DNA of 64,000 nucleotides from Mongoliimonas terrestris (GCF_001927285.1 NZ_MSIG01000001.1:186001-250000), one strand, 5' to 3'. Counted from the first letter of the stretch, positions 1-7,776 are shown. Numbers and translations: made by a program. Notes: generated from the letters alone by a model not told the origin.

Positions 1-1
1 C

Positions 2-427
2 GCCAACCTGACGGCGCCGCACCTGAAGGCCATGCAGGCGATCCTGAAGAAGATGGACCGCAGCGTGACCCTCGGCGGGGTCGACGATCCCTGGATGCGC
101 CAGAACCGGGAGTTCCACACCATCATCAATGAGGCGAGCGACTGGCCGCGTCTCGTCGAGACCATCGACCAGTTCCGCAGCAACGTGGAGCGGTATGTGC
201 GCTACTACCTGCGCACCCGCGGCCGCGAGCAGTCCCAGCTTGAGCACTGGCAGCTCTACGAGGCCTGCGCCAAGCGCGATCCTGCCGCCGCCGCCACCAT
301 CATCGAGCAGCACCTCCAGAACACCGCGGACGCGCTGATCGAAGCCATCCGCGCCGGCGAGGCCGCCCCCGCCCCCCGCGCCGGCGAAGCCGCGCCCGCC
401 TCAAAGCCTCCGGCGGCAACGGACTGA
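2..427 (+). CDS. GntR-family regulator, FCD effector domain (5' truncated by window edge)
   Basis: Only the C-terminal part of this protein is inside the window; the reading frame is open from base 2 with no start, so the N-terminal winged helix lies upstream. The visible 141 residues show the helical pattern of an FCD (FadR C-terminal) effector domain: an early Asp in a V-D-D-P-W stretch, an R-E-F-H-T segment, and R-Y-Y-L with a late H-W-Q-L-Y-E-A helix. In this family such positions help bind a metal and an organic acid. The last 25 residues form an Ala/Pro-rich tail carrying two copies of R-A-G-E-A-A-P-A. It lies directly upstream of an amidohydrolase and may regulate it, which is inference from position only. 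Confidence 0.8.
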   Translation, partial: ANLTAPHLKAMQAILKKMDRSVTLGGVDDPWMRQNREFHTIINEASDWPRLVETIDQFRSNVERYVRYYLRTRGREQSQLEHWQLYEACAKRDPAAAATIIEQHLQNTADALIEAIRAGEAAPAPRAGEAAPASKPPAATD

Positions 428-471
428 CCCGTCCGGCCGCCTCCCGTCCCCCCCTCAGCCAAAGGCCTGTC

Positions 472-1497
472 GTGACCTTCCAAGCAGCCGCTTCCCGCCC
501 GCGCGCCCGTCGGATCGACATTCACGCCCACTATTATCCCGAGCGCTTCATCGATCTCATGGAAACGGAGGGCTGCCGCTGCGGCGCCTGCGTGCGCCGC
601 GACGCCCGAGGCCCGGTGATCGACGCCGGGCCGCTGCACGCCGGCCCGCTCGCCCGCCGCTTCATCGACCTCGACCTCAGGATCGCCGACATGGACGCCC
701 AGGGCGTCGACATGCAGGCGCTCTCGCTCACCCAGCCCATGGTCTACTGGGCCGACGCCCCCCTCGCCCGGCGCCTGTCGGCGGTGTTCAACGACGAACT
801 CGTCGCCGCCCACGCGCGCCACCCGACCCGCCTCGTCGGCCTTGCCATGCTGCCCGTCCACCATGCCGACGAGGCCCTCGCCGAGCTGGAGCGCGTGCGG
901 CAGGCGCCGGGCATCCGCGGCATCTACATGGGCACCGCGATCGGCGACATGGACCTTTCTGACGAGCGGCTCTTCCCGGTCTTCGCCGCCATCGAGGACA
1001 GCGGCCTGCCGATCTTCCTGCACCCCCTGAAGGTGCTCGGCATGGAGGACCGGCTGAAGCCCTATTTCCTGGCGAATCTCCTCGGCAATCCGTTCGACAC
1101 CGCGGTCGCGGCCGCCAAACTGATGGCCGGGGGCGTGCTCGACCGGTTCCCCCGACTCTCCTTCGTGCTGCCCCACGGCGGCGGCGCCCTCCCCTTCCTG
1201 ATCGGGCGCCTGCAGCACGGCTGGCGCGTCCGCCCGGAGCTCGCCCACATGGCGTCCGGGCCGGAGAGCTACCTGAAGCGCTTCTTCTACGACACCATCA
1301 CCCACTCCGACGCGGCGCTCGCCTACCTGATCGACCTGGTCGGTCCGGACCGCGTGCTCCTCGGCAGCGACTACTGCTTCGACATGGGCCTGGAGCGCCC
1401 GGTCGAGGCGGTCGGCCGTCAGGAGACGCTGGCGCCCGACCAGCAGGAGCAGATCCTCGGCGGCAACGCGGCGGCGCTCCTCAGCCTGCCGGACTGA
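472..1497 (+). CDS. Amidohydrolase family protein, ACMSD-like decarboxylase/hydrolase
   Basis: This 341-residue protein begins at a GTG codon 44 bases after the regulator. Near the N-terminus it has R-I-D-I-H-A-H-Y-Y-P, the metal-binding HxH motif at the end of the first TIM-barrel strand. Later come L-H-P-L-K, a H-G-G-G-A-L-P-F segment and L-L-G-S-D-Y, which match the remaining metal ligands and catalytic Asp of the 2-amino-3-carboxymuconate-6-semialdehyde decarboxylase (ACMSD) branch of amidohydrolase family 2. Members decarboxylate or hydrolyse aromatic ring-cleavage products, and the precise substrate cannot be read here. An extra Cys pair (G-C-R-C-G-A-C) follows the HxH motif. The length is normal for the family and the protein is probably cytoplasmic. 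Confidence 0.85.
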   Translation: MTFQAAASRPRARRIDIHAHYYPERFIDLMETEGCRCGACVRRDARGPVIDAGPLHAGPLARRFIDLDLRIADMDAQGVDMQALSLTQPMVYWADAPLARRLSAVFNDELVAAHARHPTRLVGLAMLPVHHADEALAELERVRQAPGIRGIYMGTAIGDMDLSDERLFPVFAAIEDSGLPIFLHPLKVLGMEDRLKPYFLANLLGNPFDTAVAAAKLMAGGVLDRFPRLSFVLPHGGGALPFLIGRLQHGWRVRPELAHMASGPESYLKRFFYDTITHSDAALAYLIDLVGPDRVLLGSDYCFDMGLERPVEAVGRQETLAPDQQEQILGGNAAALLSLPD

Positions 1498-1530
1498 GCG
1501 GGACGGCGGGCCCTCGGGGCTCGTCGCCGA

Positions 1531-1606
1531 CAGGCCGGCTACAGGCGGCTACAGGCGGGCTACAGGCCGCGACAAAGGCGGCTACAGGCCGGCTACAAGC
1601 CGGGCG
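1531..1606 (+). repeat. Degenerate tandem repeat, unit about 10-12 bases (CAGGCSGGCTA-like)
   Basis: About seven imperfect copies of a unit near CAGGCGGGCTA or CAGGCCGGCTA follow one another, with two degraded copies (CAGGCCGCGAC and AAAGGCGGCTA). The array starts about 30 bases after the amidohydrolase stop and lies well upstream of the cold-shock gene. The reverse complement of its core (TAGCCCGCCTGTAGCC) recurs upstream of the acyl carrier protein gene at about 56466-56526, so this is a dispersed family rather than a single slipped microsatellite. Its function is unknown. Confidence 0.7.
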
Positions 1607-1754
1607 ACGTTGCCGCGACCAAGCGGCTTCATCCGCGTTGTAGTCGCCCCCTTGGCCGCAAAGCGGGGAGCCGGACCGGCCCGCCGCACGCCCTTGAAAC
1701 GGCGCTTCTCCGCTTCGATGCGCTGGTATTTCCGGCCCGTTTTGCCCGTTGGCC

Positions 1755-1782
1755 TTGAGATCAACTCAAATGAAGCTATATA
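1755..1782 (+). promoter_or_regulatory. Candidate sigma-70-type promoter for the cold-shock gene
   Basis: TTGAGA (1755-1760) and TATATA (1777-1782) are separated by 16 bases, a good match to a housekeeping promoter in otherwise GC-rich DNA. The -35 element is part of the inverted repeat TTGAG-ATCAA-CTCAA. If used, it would give a leader of roughly 130 bases before the cold-shock ATG, which is typical of cspA-type genes with a regulatory 5' untranslated region. Confidence 0.5.
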
Positions 1783-1923
1783 GGAGGTGTCGATCTTTGC
1801 AGATGGTGCTCGGATTTCGCGCAGATTTCATTCCGCGCAATAAAATCGAGCTCCCTGGAAAAATCGCGAGCCGCGTTCGCGACGCGTGGTGCGGCGCTCG
1901 GTTCTATTTTCTAAAGGTTCAAA

Positions 1924-2133
1924 ATGACTACCGGAACAGTGAAGTGGTTTGATTCCACAAAGGGCTTCGGCTTCATCCAGCCGAACGACGGCGGCCCCGA
2001 CGCCTTCGTGCACATCTCCGCCGTCGAACGGGCGGGCCTCGGCACCATCTCCGAGGGCCAGAAGGTCAACTACGACCTGGAGCGGGACGGCAAGTCCGGC
2101 AAGATGGCGGCCTGCAATCTCCAGGTGGTCTGA
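1924..2133 (+). CDS. Cold-shock protein, CspA family
   Basis: This 69-residue single cold-shock domain has the RNP1-like motif K-G-F-G-F-I and the RNP2-like motif D-A-F-V-H-I, with the usual opening G-T-V-K-W-F. Such proteins bind single-stranded RNA and DNA, melt secondary structure and help translation in the cold or in stationary phase. The length is exactly that of the family. The start is preceded by an AAAGG sequence about six bases upstream and by an AT-richer leader, which suggests post-transcriptional control. It is followed by an inverted repeat before the next genes. The assignment is secure; whether it is cold-inducible cannot be told from sequence. Confidence 0.95.
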   Translation: MTTGTVKWFDSTKGFGFIQPNDGGPDAFVHISAVERAGLGTISEGQKVNYDLERDGKSGKMAACNLQVV

Positions 2134-2228
2134 CCGCCAGGTCCTTGCTGCCAAACGATTTTTCAACCGTGGCCTGACTCGGGACGTTCCCGGGTCGAGG
2201 CGCCGGACGAGCGGACCAGGGGCGACCT

Positions 2229-2266
2229 GGCAAGGGGCTGCCGGGCGATCTCGCCAGCCCCTTGCC
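2229..2266 (+). terminator. Hairpin downstream of the cold-shock gene
   Basis: GGCAAGGGGCTG (2229-2240) pairs perfectly with CAGCCCCTTGCC (2255-2266) across a 14-base loop. There is no T-run after it, so it may be a weak terminator or an mRNA-stabilising structure separating the cold-shock message from the next operon. Confidence 0.5.
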
Positions 2267-2327
2267 GGGCGCCCCGCGCCTGCTCCTGCCGCCGGACAAG
2301 GCCACGACAAGGAGAAGGACAACGCCC

Positions 2328-2576
2328 ATGACGATCGAGACCGAACCGTTCAGGGTAGGCCAGTCCGTCCGCATCCTGCCGGGTTTTCACCAGCGCAAGG
2401 CCGTATCCGATGTGTATCGGGTCGTTCGGTGCAATGAGCTCGACAGCAAGAACCCCAGCTATGTTCTTGTGAACGACGTAAACCACAGTCAGCGCCGCGA
2501 GTACCACGACCGGCTGGTCCCGATCACGGTGGGCGAAAACCTGACTACCGATGTATTCACGGTCAGGAGCGCCTGA
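2328..2576 (+). CDS. Small conserved-looking protein of unknown function (82 aa)
   Basis: An AAGGAGAAGG ribosome site precedes the ATG at 2328, which is preferred over an earlier in-frame start at 2262 lacking such a site. The 82-residue product is soluble, without a signal peptide or membrane segment. It contains F-R-V-G-Q-S-V-R-I-L-P-G-F near the N-terminus, reminiscent of the opening of small SH3-like beta barrels, followed by alternating beta-type residues (S-Y-V-L-V-N-D-V). I do not recognise the family. It overlaps the next gene by one base (TGATG), so the two are almost certainly co-translated. Confidence 0.7.
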   Translation: MTIETEPFRVGQSVRILPGFHQRKAVSDVYRVVRCNELDSKNPSYVLVNDVNHSQRREYHDRLVPITVGENLTTDVFTVRSA

Positions 2577-2833
2577 TGACACTTCGCGAAATGATCCCCG
2601 GCCTCAACGCCGAAGAGCTGAAGACCATTCGCATCAACGCGACCCGCATGAACACCTCCGGTACGCCGAAGCAGAAGGAACAGGCGCGAGACGCTCTGGT
2701 CCTCCTCGACGAGGAAGAGGCGCGCCGCCGCGAAGCCGCCCCGCCGCCGGCCCCGAAGGCATCGTCCAAGGCGAAGAGCGCCGATCCGTCCAAGAAGCCC
2801 CGGAAGGCGAAGGCGCCCGCCGCCGCATCCTGA
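2576..2833 (+). CDS. Small Lys/Ala-rich protein of unknown function (85 aa)
   Basis: Translation restarts in the stop codon of the previous gene. The first 50 residues look helical (L-N-A-E-E-L-K-T-I-R-I-N-A-T-R-M). The last 35 are a low-complexity tail of Ala, Pro and Lys resembling the disordered basic tails of nucleic-acid-binding proteins. A canonical intrinsic terminator follows within 60 bases, marking the end of a two-gene operon. Binding to nucleic acid is only an inference from composition. Confidence 0.7.
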   Translation: MTLREMIPGLNAEELKTIRINATRMNTSGTPKQKEQARDALVLLDEEEARRREAAPPPAPKASSKAKSADPSKKPRKAKAPAAAS

Positions 2834-2887
2834 AGCGGTCCTTGCGACAGGCGACGGACCCAATCTTTTCAACGTCTTGACGAACGC

Positions 2888-2913
2888 AAGGCGGGTCGAT
2901 GGCCCGCCTTTTT
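2888..2913 (+). terminator. Rho-independent terminator
   Basis: AAGGCGGG (2888-2895) pairs with CCCGCCTT (2903-2910) across a seven-base loop and is followed by more T residues. This is the clearest intrinsic terminator in the window and ends the small two-gene operon. Confidence 0.9.
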
Positions 2914-3131
2914 GGTCGTGGCGGACCTGGCGACCGCCACCGCCAAGACGCAGCCGGACCGCCCGGCGCGCCGCTCAAAAAAACACCCAAGCTTGAACAT
3001 GGACTCCGTAACGGCGGGGGCCGCTGGCGAGACTAACGGATGAACCGTCGCCGGCCGGGCACGGATCAGTCCTTCGATATGCGGCAAGGCCCCCGCCCGC
3101 CTGCCGCAGTTCGCCAGCTTGGAGCCTGTCC

Positions 3132-3833
3132 ATGCCCACGCCCGTCATCGTCACCGGCGCCGCCGGCAATCTCGGCAGCGCCGTCGCGGCGCTCCTCGCC
3201 GCCCGCGGCCACCCGCTCGCGCTGGTCGATCGCGCCCGCGAGGGCCTGGAAGCGACCGCCGCGACGCTGCCCGCCGGCGCCGACCCGCTGCTCCTGCCGG
3301 AGGTGGATCTCACCGACGCCGCGGCCGCCAAGGCCATGGCGGAGGCGGTCTTTTCGCGCTTCGGGGCGATCGGCGGCCTCGTCAACACGGTCGGTGGCTT
3401 CCGCACCGGCCCGGTGATCGACGGCGCCCTGGAGCAGTGGAGCCTGATGATGCTCCTCAACGCCACCGTGCCGCTCAACACCAGCGTCGCCGTGCTGCCG
3501 GCCATGAAGGCGGCCGGCTTCGGGCGGATCGTCCACATCGCCGCCGCACCGGGCCTCAAGGCCGGCGCCAACCAGGCCGCCTACGCGGCCTCCAAGGCGG
3601 CCGTTCTTCGCCTCGTGGAAAGCATCGCGGAAGAGCACCGCAAGGACGGCATCACCGCCAACTGCATCCTACCGGGCACCATCGACACGCCGCAGAACCG
3701 GGCCGCCATGCCGAACGCCAAAACCGACGGCTGGGTGCAGCCGGCCGCCATCGCCCGGCTGATCGCCTTCCTGGTGTCGGACGAGGCGGGTGTCGTCACC
3801 GGCGGCGCCATCCCGGCCACCGGGCGCGGGTGA
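3132..3833 (+). CDS. Short-chain dehydrogenase/reductase (SDR)
   Basis: The 233-residue protein opens with V-I-V-T-G-A-A-G-N-L-G, a Rossmann Gly-rich loop. It carries a Y-A-A-S-K catalytic Tyr/Lys pair preceded by a H-I-A-A-A strand, where the usual catalytic Ser is replaced by Ala. A GGAG ribosome site lies eight bases before the ATG. Its stop overlaps the GTG of the next small membrane gene, so it heads the run of overlapping genes that encodes a Rieske/heme b protein. It may act as the soluble NAD(P)H-dependent partner of that membrane module, or may simply share the transcript. Confidence 0.85.
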   Translation: MPTPVIVTGAAGNLGSAVAALLAARGHPLALVDRAREGLEATAATLPAGADPLLLPEVDLTDAAAAKAMAEAVFSRFGAIGGLVNTVGGFRTGPVIDGALEQWSLMMLLNATVPLNTSVAVLPAMKAAGFGRIVHIAAAPGLKAGANQAAYAASKAAVLRLVESIAEEHRKDGITANCILPGTIDTPQNRAAMPNAKTDGWVQPAAIARLIAFLVSDEAGVVTGGAIPATGRG

Positions 3834-4060
3834 CCGCGATGCTCCTCGACCTCTCCGATCCGGTGGCCGTCGGCCTCGCCCTCTGGGGCGGGATCGGCCT
3901 TCTGGTGGCGGCCGTCTTCCTCACCGTCGGCATCGACCGGGTGGAGCCGGCCGCCCGCGGCGCCTATGCGGTGCGGCCGCTCCTCGTGCCGGGGATCGTG
4001 CTCCTCTGGCCCGTGGTGCTCCTGCGCTGGCGGGCGCTGGAAAAGGCCGACCGGCCATGA
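3830..4060 (+). CDS. Small two-helix membrane protein
   Basis: A GTG at 3830 overlaps the SDR stop (GTGA); an ATG at 3839 is the alternative start. The product of about 73-76 residues has two hydrophobic segments, around V-G-L-A-L-W-G-G-I-G-L-L and L-L-V-P-G-I-V-L-L-W-P-V-V, with a short Arg/Glu-containing linker and a basic end. I do not recognise a named family. The tight overlaps on both sides and the neighbouring Rieske fusion suggest a structural subunit of a membrane redox complex. Confidence 0.65.
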   Translation: MTAMLLDLSDPVAVGLALWGGIGLLVAAVFLTVGIDRVEPAARGAYAVRPLLVPGIVLLWPVVLLRWRALEKADRP

Positions 4061-4215
4061 TGCGCCCGCACCGCCGCGCCCACGCGGCTCTCTGGACCGC
4101 CCTCGCGCTCCTCCTGCCGCTCGCCGTCCTGGCGAGCCTTCTCGCCGAACCGCGCCTTTCGGCGGACGCCCCGCCGGTCCGCCTCGATCCGCCCGCCGGG
4201 GGAGGCGCCGGATGA
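4057..4215 (+). CDS. Very small single-span membrane or exported protein (52 aa)
   Basis: ATGA overlap with the preceding gene and ATGA overlap with the following gene fix both ends. The sequence is a basic N-terminus (R-P-H-R-R-A-H), one hydrophobic stretch of about 20 residues, then a Pro-rich tail, so it is either a signal-anchored subunit or a small secreted peptide. It is too short to assign to a family. Its retention between two overlapping genes argues that it is real. Confidence 0.6.
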   Translation: MMRPHRRAHAALWTALALLLPLAVLASLLAEPRLSADAPPVRLDPPAGGGAG

Positions 4216-5354
4216 GCGTCGCCCTGAAGCCGGTCGGCTGGAACCGCAACAAGCTCGTCTACGATGCCGTGCTGATCATCGGCGCGGCGGTCTACATCCT
4301 GGCGTTTTTAAACCTCGCCCCCATGCTGTCGGAGGGCGCCGCGAAGGTGGACGCGCCGATCCAGCGCATGCGGGCGTTCGGCTCGCTCGCCTTCCTGATG
4401 CTCACGCTGGTGCTCGCCATCGGGCCGCTCGCCCGGCTCGACACGCGCTTCCTGCCGCTCCTCTACAATCGGCGCCATTTCGGCGTGATCACCGCCCTGG
4501 TGGCGACGACCCACGCGGTGGCGGTGCTCGACTGGTACTACGCCTTCTCGCCGACGCCGCAGCTCCTCGCCCTCTTCACCGCGAACACCAGCTTCGACCG
4601 GATCGCCGGCTTTCCGTTCGAGATCCTGGGCGTCGCCGCACTCCTTGTGCTCGCCGTGCTGGCGGCGACGAGCCACGACTTCTGGCTCTCCTTCCTGACG
4701 CCGCCGGTCTGGAAGGCGCTGCACATGAGCGTCTACGGCGCCTACGGGGCGGTGGTGCTCCACGTGGCGCTCGGGCCGATGGCCGGCGGGCGCGACCCGG
4801 TGCTCTCGGCTCTGGTCGCGGCGAGCGTCGCCACGCTGGCGACGCTCCATCTGGTGACGGGTCGGCGCGAACGGGCCGCGGACGCGGCGGCCAGCCCGCC
4901 GGCGGCCGAGGACGGCTGGATCGACGTCGGCGACGTCTCCGAGATCGCCGAGGCGCGCGCCATCGTGGGCGCCGCGCCGGGCGGCGAGCGGATCGCGGTG
5001 TTCCGCACCAAGGACCGGCTGGTGGCCATCTCCAACGTCTGCTCGCACCAGAACGGGCCGATCGGCGAGGGCAAGGTGGTGCGCGGCTTCATCACCTGCC
5101 CCTGGCACGGCTACCAGTATCGGCCGGAGGACGGCTGCTCGCCGCCGCCCTTCCGCGAACGCATCCATCGCTACCCGCTCCGCCTCAACGGCAGCCGGGT
5201 GGAGGTGGCGACAACGCCCGTTCCGCTCGGCACCCGCCTGGAGTCCTTCCGCATCCCCGGCGCAACCGCGCCCGCATCGCCCGTGCCGAGGACAGACCCG
5301 CCCGGCCCCAGGGCCGCGGCGCCGGGTCCCGCAGACGACAAGGTGGCGTCATGA
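4212..5354 (+). CDS. Ferric-reductase-like heme b membrane domain fused to a Rieske [2Fe-2S] domain
   Basis: The 380-residue protein has about six hydrophobic helices in residues 15-220, then a Rieske domain around 235-335. Histidines 101, 171 and 184 sit in membrane helices as expected for heme b ligands in the ferric reductase/MsrQ-like fold. The Rieske ligands are C277-S-H279 and C296-P-W-H299, within N-V-C-S-H-Q-N-G and T-C-P-W-H-G-Y. A Pro/Ala-rich C-terminal tail follows. The usual ferric reductase has a flavin domain instead, so here electrons would pass between a Rieske cluster and heme b. It overlaps genes on both sides. Substrate and direction of electron flow are unknown. Confidence 0.85.
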   Translation: MSVALKPVGWNRNKLVYDAVLIIGAAVYILAFLNLAPMLSEGAAKVDAPIQRMRAFGSLAFLMLTLVLAIGPLARLDTRFLPLLYNRRHFGVITALVATTHAVAVLDWYYAFSPTPQLLALFTANTSFDRIAGFPFEILGVAALLVLAVLAATSHDFWLSFLTPPVWKALHMSVYGAYGAVVLHVALGPMAGGRDPVLSALVAASVATLATLHLVTGRRERAADAAASPPAAEDGWIDVGDVSEIAEARAIVGAAPGGERIAVFRTKDRLVAISNVCSHQNGPIGEGKVVRGFITCPWHGYQYRPEDGCSPPPFRERIHRYPLRLNGSRVEVATTPVPLGTRLESFRIPGATAPASPVPRTDPPGPRAAAPGPADDKVAS

Positions 5355-6109
5355 GCCTCAAGCCCGCCGATCCCGGCTTTTTCGTCGGCTATTTCAAAAA
5401 GGTGCCGCCGGCCGTCCGGACCTTTTCGCTCGCACTCGCGGCCGCGCTGGTGGCGGCGCTCGGCGGCGCGGCCCTCGCGCTCGCCGTCTCGCCGGAGCAT
5501 CCAGGATCCGGCGCCTATGTGAACGACCTCGGCGACGGGTCCCTCACCGGCATCCTGGAAACGTCGCCCTATCCGCTGCTGCGCGTGCCGGCGGCGGACG
5601 GGCGCCCGGCCCGGGCCGTGATGCTCGCGGGGCCGAGCAAGATCGGCGTCGGGCAGGCGGCCGCGGGCCTCGACGGCGCCACGGTGGACGCAGGCGGCGT
5701 CTTCGTCCGGCGCGGCGACCTCGACATGCTGCTGGTCGGCGGCCCGGTCGGCCTCCGCGCCAGCACGGCCGGGATGTCGCTACCGGCGCCCGCGGGGCCG
5801 GAACCACTCGGCCGCTGGCGGATCACCGGCGAGATCTGCGACGGCAAGTGCGCGGCCGGCGCCATGAAGCCCGGCACCGGCCTTGCCCACAAGGCCTGCG
5901 CCAACCTCTGCATCACCGGCGGGGTGCCGCCCGTGTTCGTCACCACCGCCCCGGTGGAGGGCGCCGGCTTCCTGCTGCTGGCGGACGCGGACGGTGGCCC
6001 GCTGCCCGCGCGGCACCTTCACCGCACCGGCGAGCGCATCGCCGTGGAGGGGGTGGTGGAGCGGCGCGACGACCTCCTGATCCTGAAGGTGGAGGTGGTC
6101 TTGCCATGA
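5351..6109 (+). CDS. Membrane-anchored protein with conserved-looking Cys/Gly motif
   Basis: The 252-residue protein has one N-terminal membrane helix (about residues 23-47) and a large presumably periplasmic part. Around residues 157-190 it has a striking motif, I-C-D-G-K-C-A-A-G-A-M-K-P-G followed by H-K-A-C-A-N-L-C and G-G-V-P-P-V-F, giving four cysteines and a histidine suitable for metal or cofactor binding. From memory, similar C-x-x-K-C...H-x-A-C-A-x-x-C motifs occur in uncharacterised membrane redox clusters, but I cannot name the family. Beta-rich flanks end in R-I-A-V-E-G-V-V-E-R, which could be an OB-like barrel. It overlaps both neighbours. Confidence 0.7.
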   Translation: MSLKPADPGFFVGYFKKVPPAVRTFSLALAAALVAALGGAALALAVSPEHPGSGAYVNDLGDGSLTGILETSPYPLLRVPAADGRPARAVMLAGPSKIGVGQAAAGLDGATVDAGGVFVRRGDLDMLLVGGPVGLRASTAGMSLPAPAGPEPLGRWRITGEICDGKCAAGAMKPGTGLAHKACANLCITGGVPPVFVTTAPVEGAGFLLLADADGGPLPARHLHRTGERIAVEGVVERRDDLLILKVEVVLP

Positions 6110-6345
6110 CGGACGGGCATGCGCCGCACACTTTGTCGCGGAGAGCCCACGCCGGCGGTCTCGTCCTGGCCGCTCTCACGGCGCTCGCGGCCTGGACCGT
6201 ATGGGTCGAAATGCCCGGCTGGATCGGCCGTCTGGGCTACGGCGACCTCCTGGTGCTGGCCCGCCTGGCGGGGCTTGCGGCGGTGTTCGCGCTGGCGACG
6301 GTTCTGGAAGGGCTGCTCGCGCGCATCGGGTCGGAGAAGTCCTGA
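6106..6345 (+). CDS. Small two-helix membrane protein closing the redox cluster
   Basis: The start overlaps the previous stop (ATGA). The 79-residue product has a basic N-terminus followed by two hydrophobic helices (around L-V-L-A-A-L-T-A-L-A-A-W and L-V-L-A-R-L-A-G-L-A-A-V). It has no recognised family. A strong hairpin immediately after its stop marks the end of the operon, supporting its membership. Confidence 0.65.
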   Translation: MTDGHAPHTLSRRAHAGGLVLAALTALAAWTVWVEMPGWIGRLGYGDLLVLARLAGLAAVFALATVLEGLLARIGSEKS

Positions 6346-6347
6346 GC

Positions 6348-6386
6348 GACCGCCGTCCGGTTGGATCCCAACCCGGAACGGCGGTC
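6348..6386. terminator. Bidirectional hairpin terminator between convergent genes
   Basis: GACCGCCGTCCGG (6348-6360) pairs with the complementary arm at 6373-6386 with a single bulged A and a 12-base loop. It lies between the redox operon and the oppositely oriented chemoreceptor gene, where it could end both transcripts. A T-run is lacking. Confidence 0.6.
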
Positions 6387-6435
6387 GGCCGCAAACCCGC
6401 GTGGAAGCATGAACGCGCCGGCTGGTGCCCTTTCG

Positions 6436-7776
6436 TCAGGCGGCTCTCACGGAGGCCAGGAAGCTCCCGACCTCGACCTTCAGGACCTCGGCCTGCCGCG
6501 ACAGGGCCTCGGAAGACGACAGCACGCCGCGCGAGGCATCCGCGGTCGAGGATGTCGACCGGGAGACACCCCCGATGTTGCCCGACACCTCGGCGGTGCC
6601 GGCGGATGCCTGGCTGACGTTTTCGGCGATCTCCCGGGTCGCGGCGCCCTGCTGCTCGACGGCCGTGGCGATCGCGGTGGAGATGCCGTTCAGGTGACCG
6701 ATCACGCCGCTGATCTCGGCGACCGAGGAGACCGCCTGGTCGGTCGCGCTCTGGATGCCGCCGATCTGCTCGGAGATCGTCCGGGTCGCCTTGGCCGTCT
6801 GGTCGGCCAACTGCTTGACTTCCGCGGCCACCACGGCGAAGCCGCGGCCCGCGTCTCCGGCGCGCGCGGCCTCGATGGTGGCGTTCAGCGCCAGAAGGTT
6901 GGTCTGGGCGGCGATGGTGTTGATGAGATCGACAACCTCGCCGATCCTCTGGGCGGATGCGGACAGGTCGCGGATCTGAACGGCCGTGCGGTCCGCATCG
7001 CCGACGGCGCGCTGGGCGACGTTCGACGCCTCGTGCACCTGCCGGGCGATCTCGGCGATCGAGGACGTGAGTTCCTCGGCGGCCGAGGCCACCGTCTGGA
7101 CGTTGGCCGAGGCCTGCTCGGAGGCGGCCGCCACCGCCGACGACTGGGCGAGGGCAAGATCCGAACTGGTGGAAAGGGACTTGGCCGCGGACCGCAGGTC
7201 CCCCGACGCGCGCCCGACCTCCTCCACGACACCGCCCACGGCCTTCTCGAAGCCCGCCGCGATCCCCTCGAGCAGCCGTCCGCGTTCCATCTCCGAGGCG
7301 ATCGCGTAGGCCTCCATGAGCACCTCGATGTCGAACCAGGCGGCCTTTCGAAGGGCGTCGAGGGTCGCACCGTGTGCCCGCACCGCCTTGCCCCCCAGAC
7401 CGAAGCGCGACCGGGGCCGATGCGCGTCGAGCCTTCCGGTCGCCACGTCGAGCACCGCGTGGTGGCAAAGAACGACCGCATGGGCCGGGATCTTGCGCTC
7501 CACGAAGGAGGCGGCGAACCGGAGGGCGCTGTCGGCGAAATCGGCTCCGAAGTCGCCGGTGGCCGCCATCATCCAATGTCCGAAGCGGGCCTTGTGCATC
7601 GACGGATCGGCGAGCGCGCGCTCGATGTCCGGCCAGGCCGCGAAGTGGCTGCGGCTTTCCACCAGAATGGCGTCCAGCGCGTCCTGAAGGACAGGCCTCA
7701 GCGCGCGCAACGACGCAAGGTCCGCCGCCGAGAGTCCGAAGGCGTGGAGTTGGCGAGACACATCGAGCTTCTGCAT
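6436..7776 (-). CDS. Soluble methyl-accepting chemotaxis protein with globin-like sensor domain
   Basis: The 446-residue start is chosen at 7776, where GAGAGGA lies five bases upstream; earlier in-frame ATGs lack this. Residues 1-150 resemble the protoglobin domain of globin-coupled sensors ([14 protein letters not shown], then H-K-A-R-F-G-H-W-M, then G-D-F). The position expected for the proximal heme histidine, seven residues before the Pro of K-I-P, is Ser90. The C-terminal half is a classic MCP signalling domain with [15 protein letters not shown]. There are no membrane helices. It should signal to CheA/CheW. Heme binding is doubtful, and H99, H105 and H106 lie nearby. Confidence 0.85.
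   Translation of the reverse strand: MQKLDVSRQLHAFGLSAADLASLRALRPVLQDALDAILVESRSHFAAWPDIERALADPSMHKARFGHWMMAATGDFGADFADSALRFAASFVERKIPAHAVVLCHHAVLDVATGRLDAHRPRSRFGLGGKAVRAHGATLDALRKAAWFDIEVLMEAYAIASEMERGRLLEGIAAGFEKAVGGVVEEVGRASGDLRSAAKSLSTSSDLALAQSSAVAAASEQASANVQTVASAAEELTSSIAEIARQVHEASNVAQRAVGDADRTAVQIRDLSASAQRIGEVVDLINTIAAQTNLLALNATIEAARAGDAGRGFAVVAAEVKQLADQTAKATRTISEQIGGIQSATDQAVSSVAEISGVIGHLNGISTAIATAVEQQGAATREIAENVSQASAGTAEVSGNIGGVSRSTSSTADASRGVLSSSEALSRQAEVLKVEVGSFLASVRAA

Noticed and set aside
1531-1606. Possible CRISPR array
   Set aside because: Units are about 11 bases with no unique spacers and no cas genes nearby; it is a degenerate tandem repeat.
1749-1952. 67-codon open frame overlapping the cold-shock start
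   Set aside because: It crosses the likely promoter and leader and runs out of frame into the cold-shock gene; no family resemblance.
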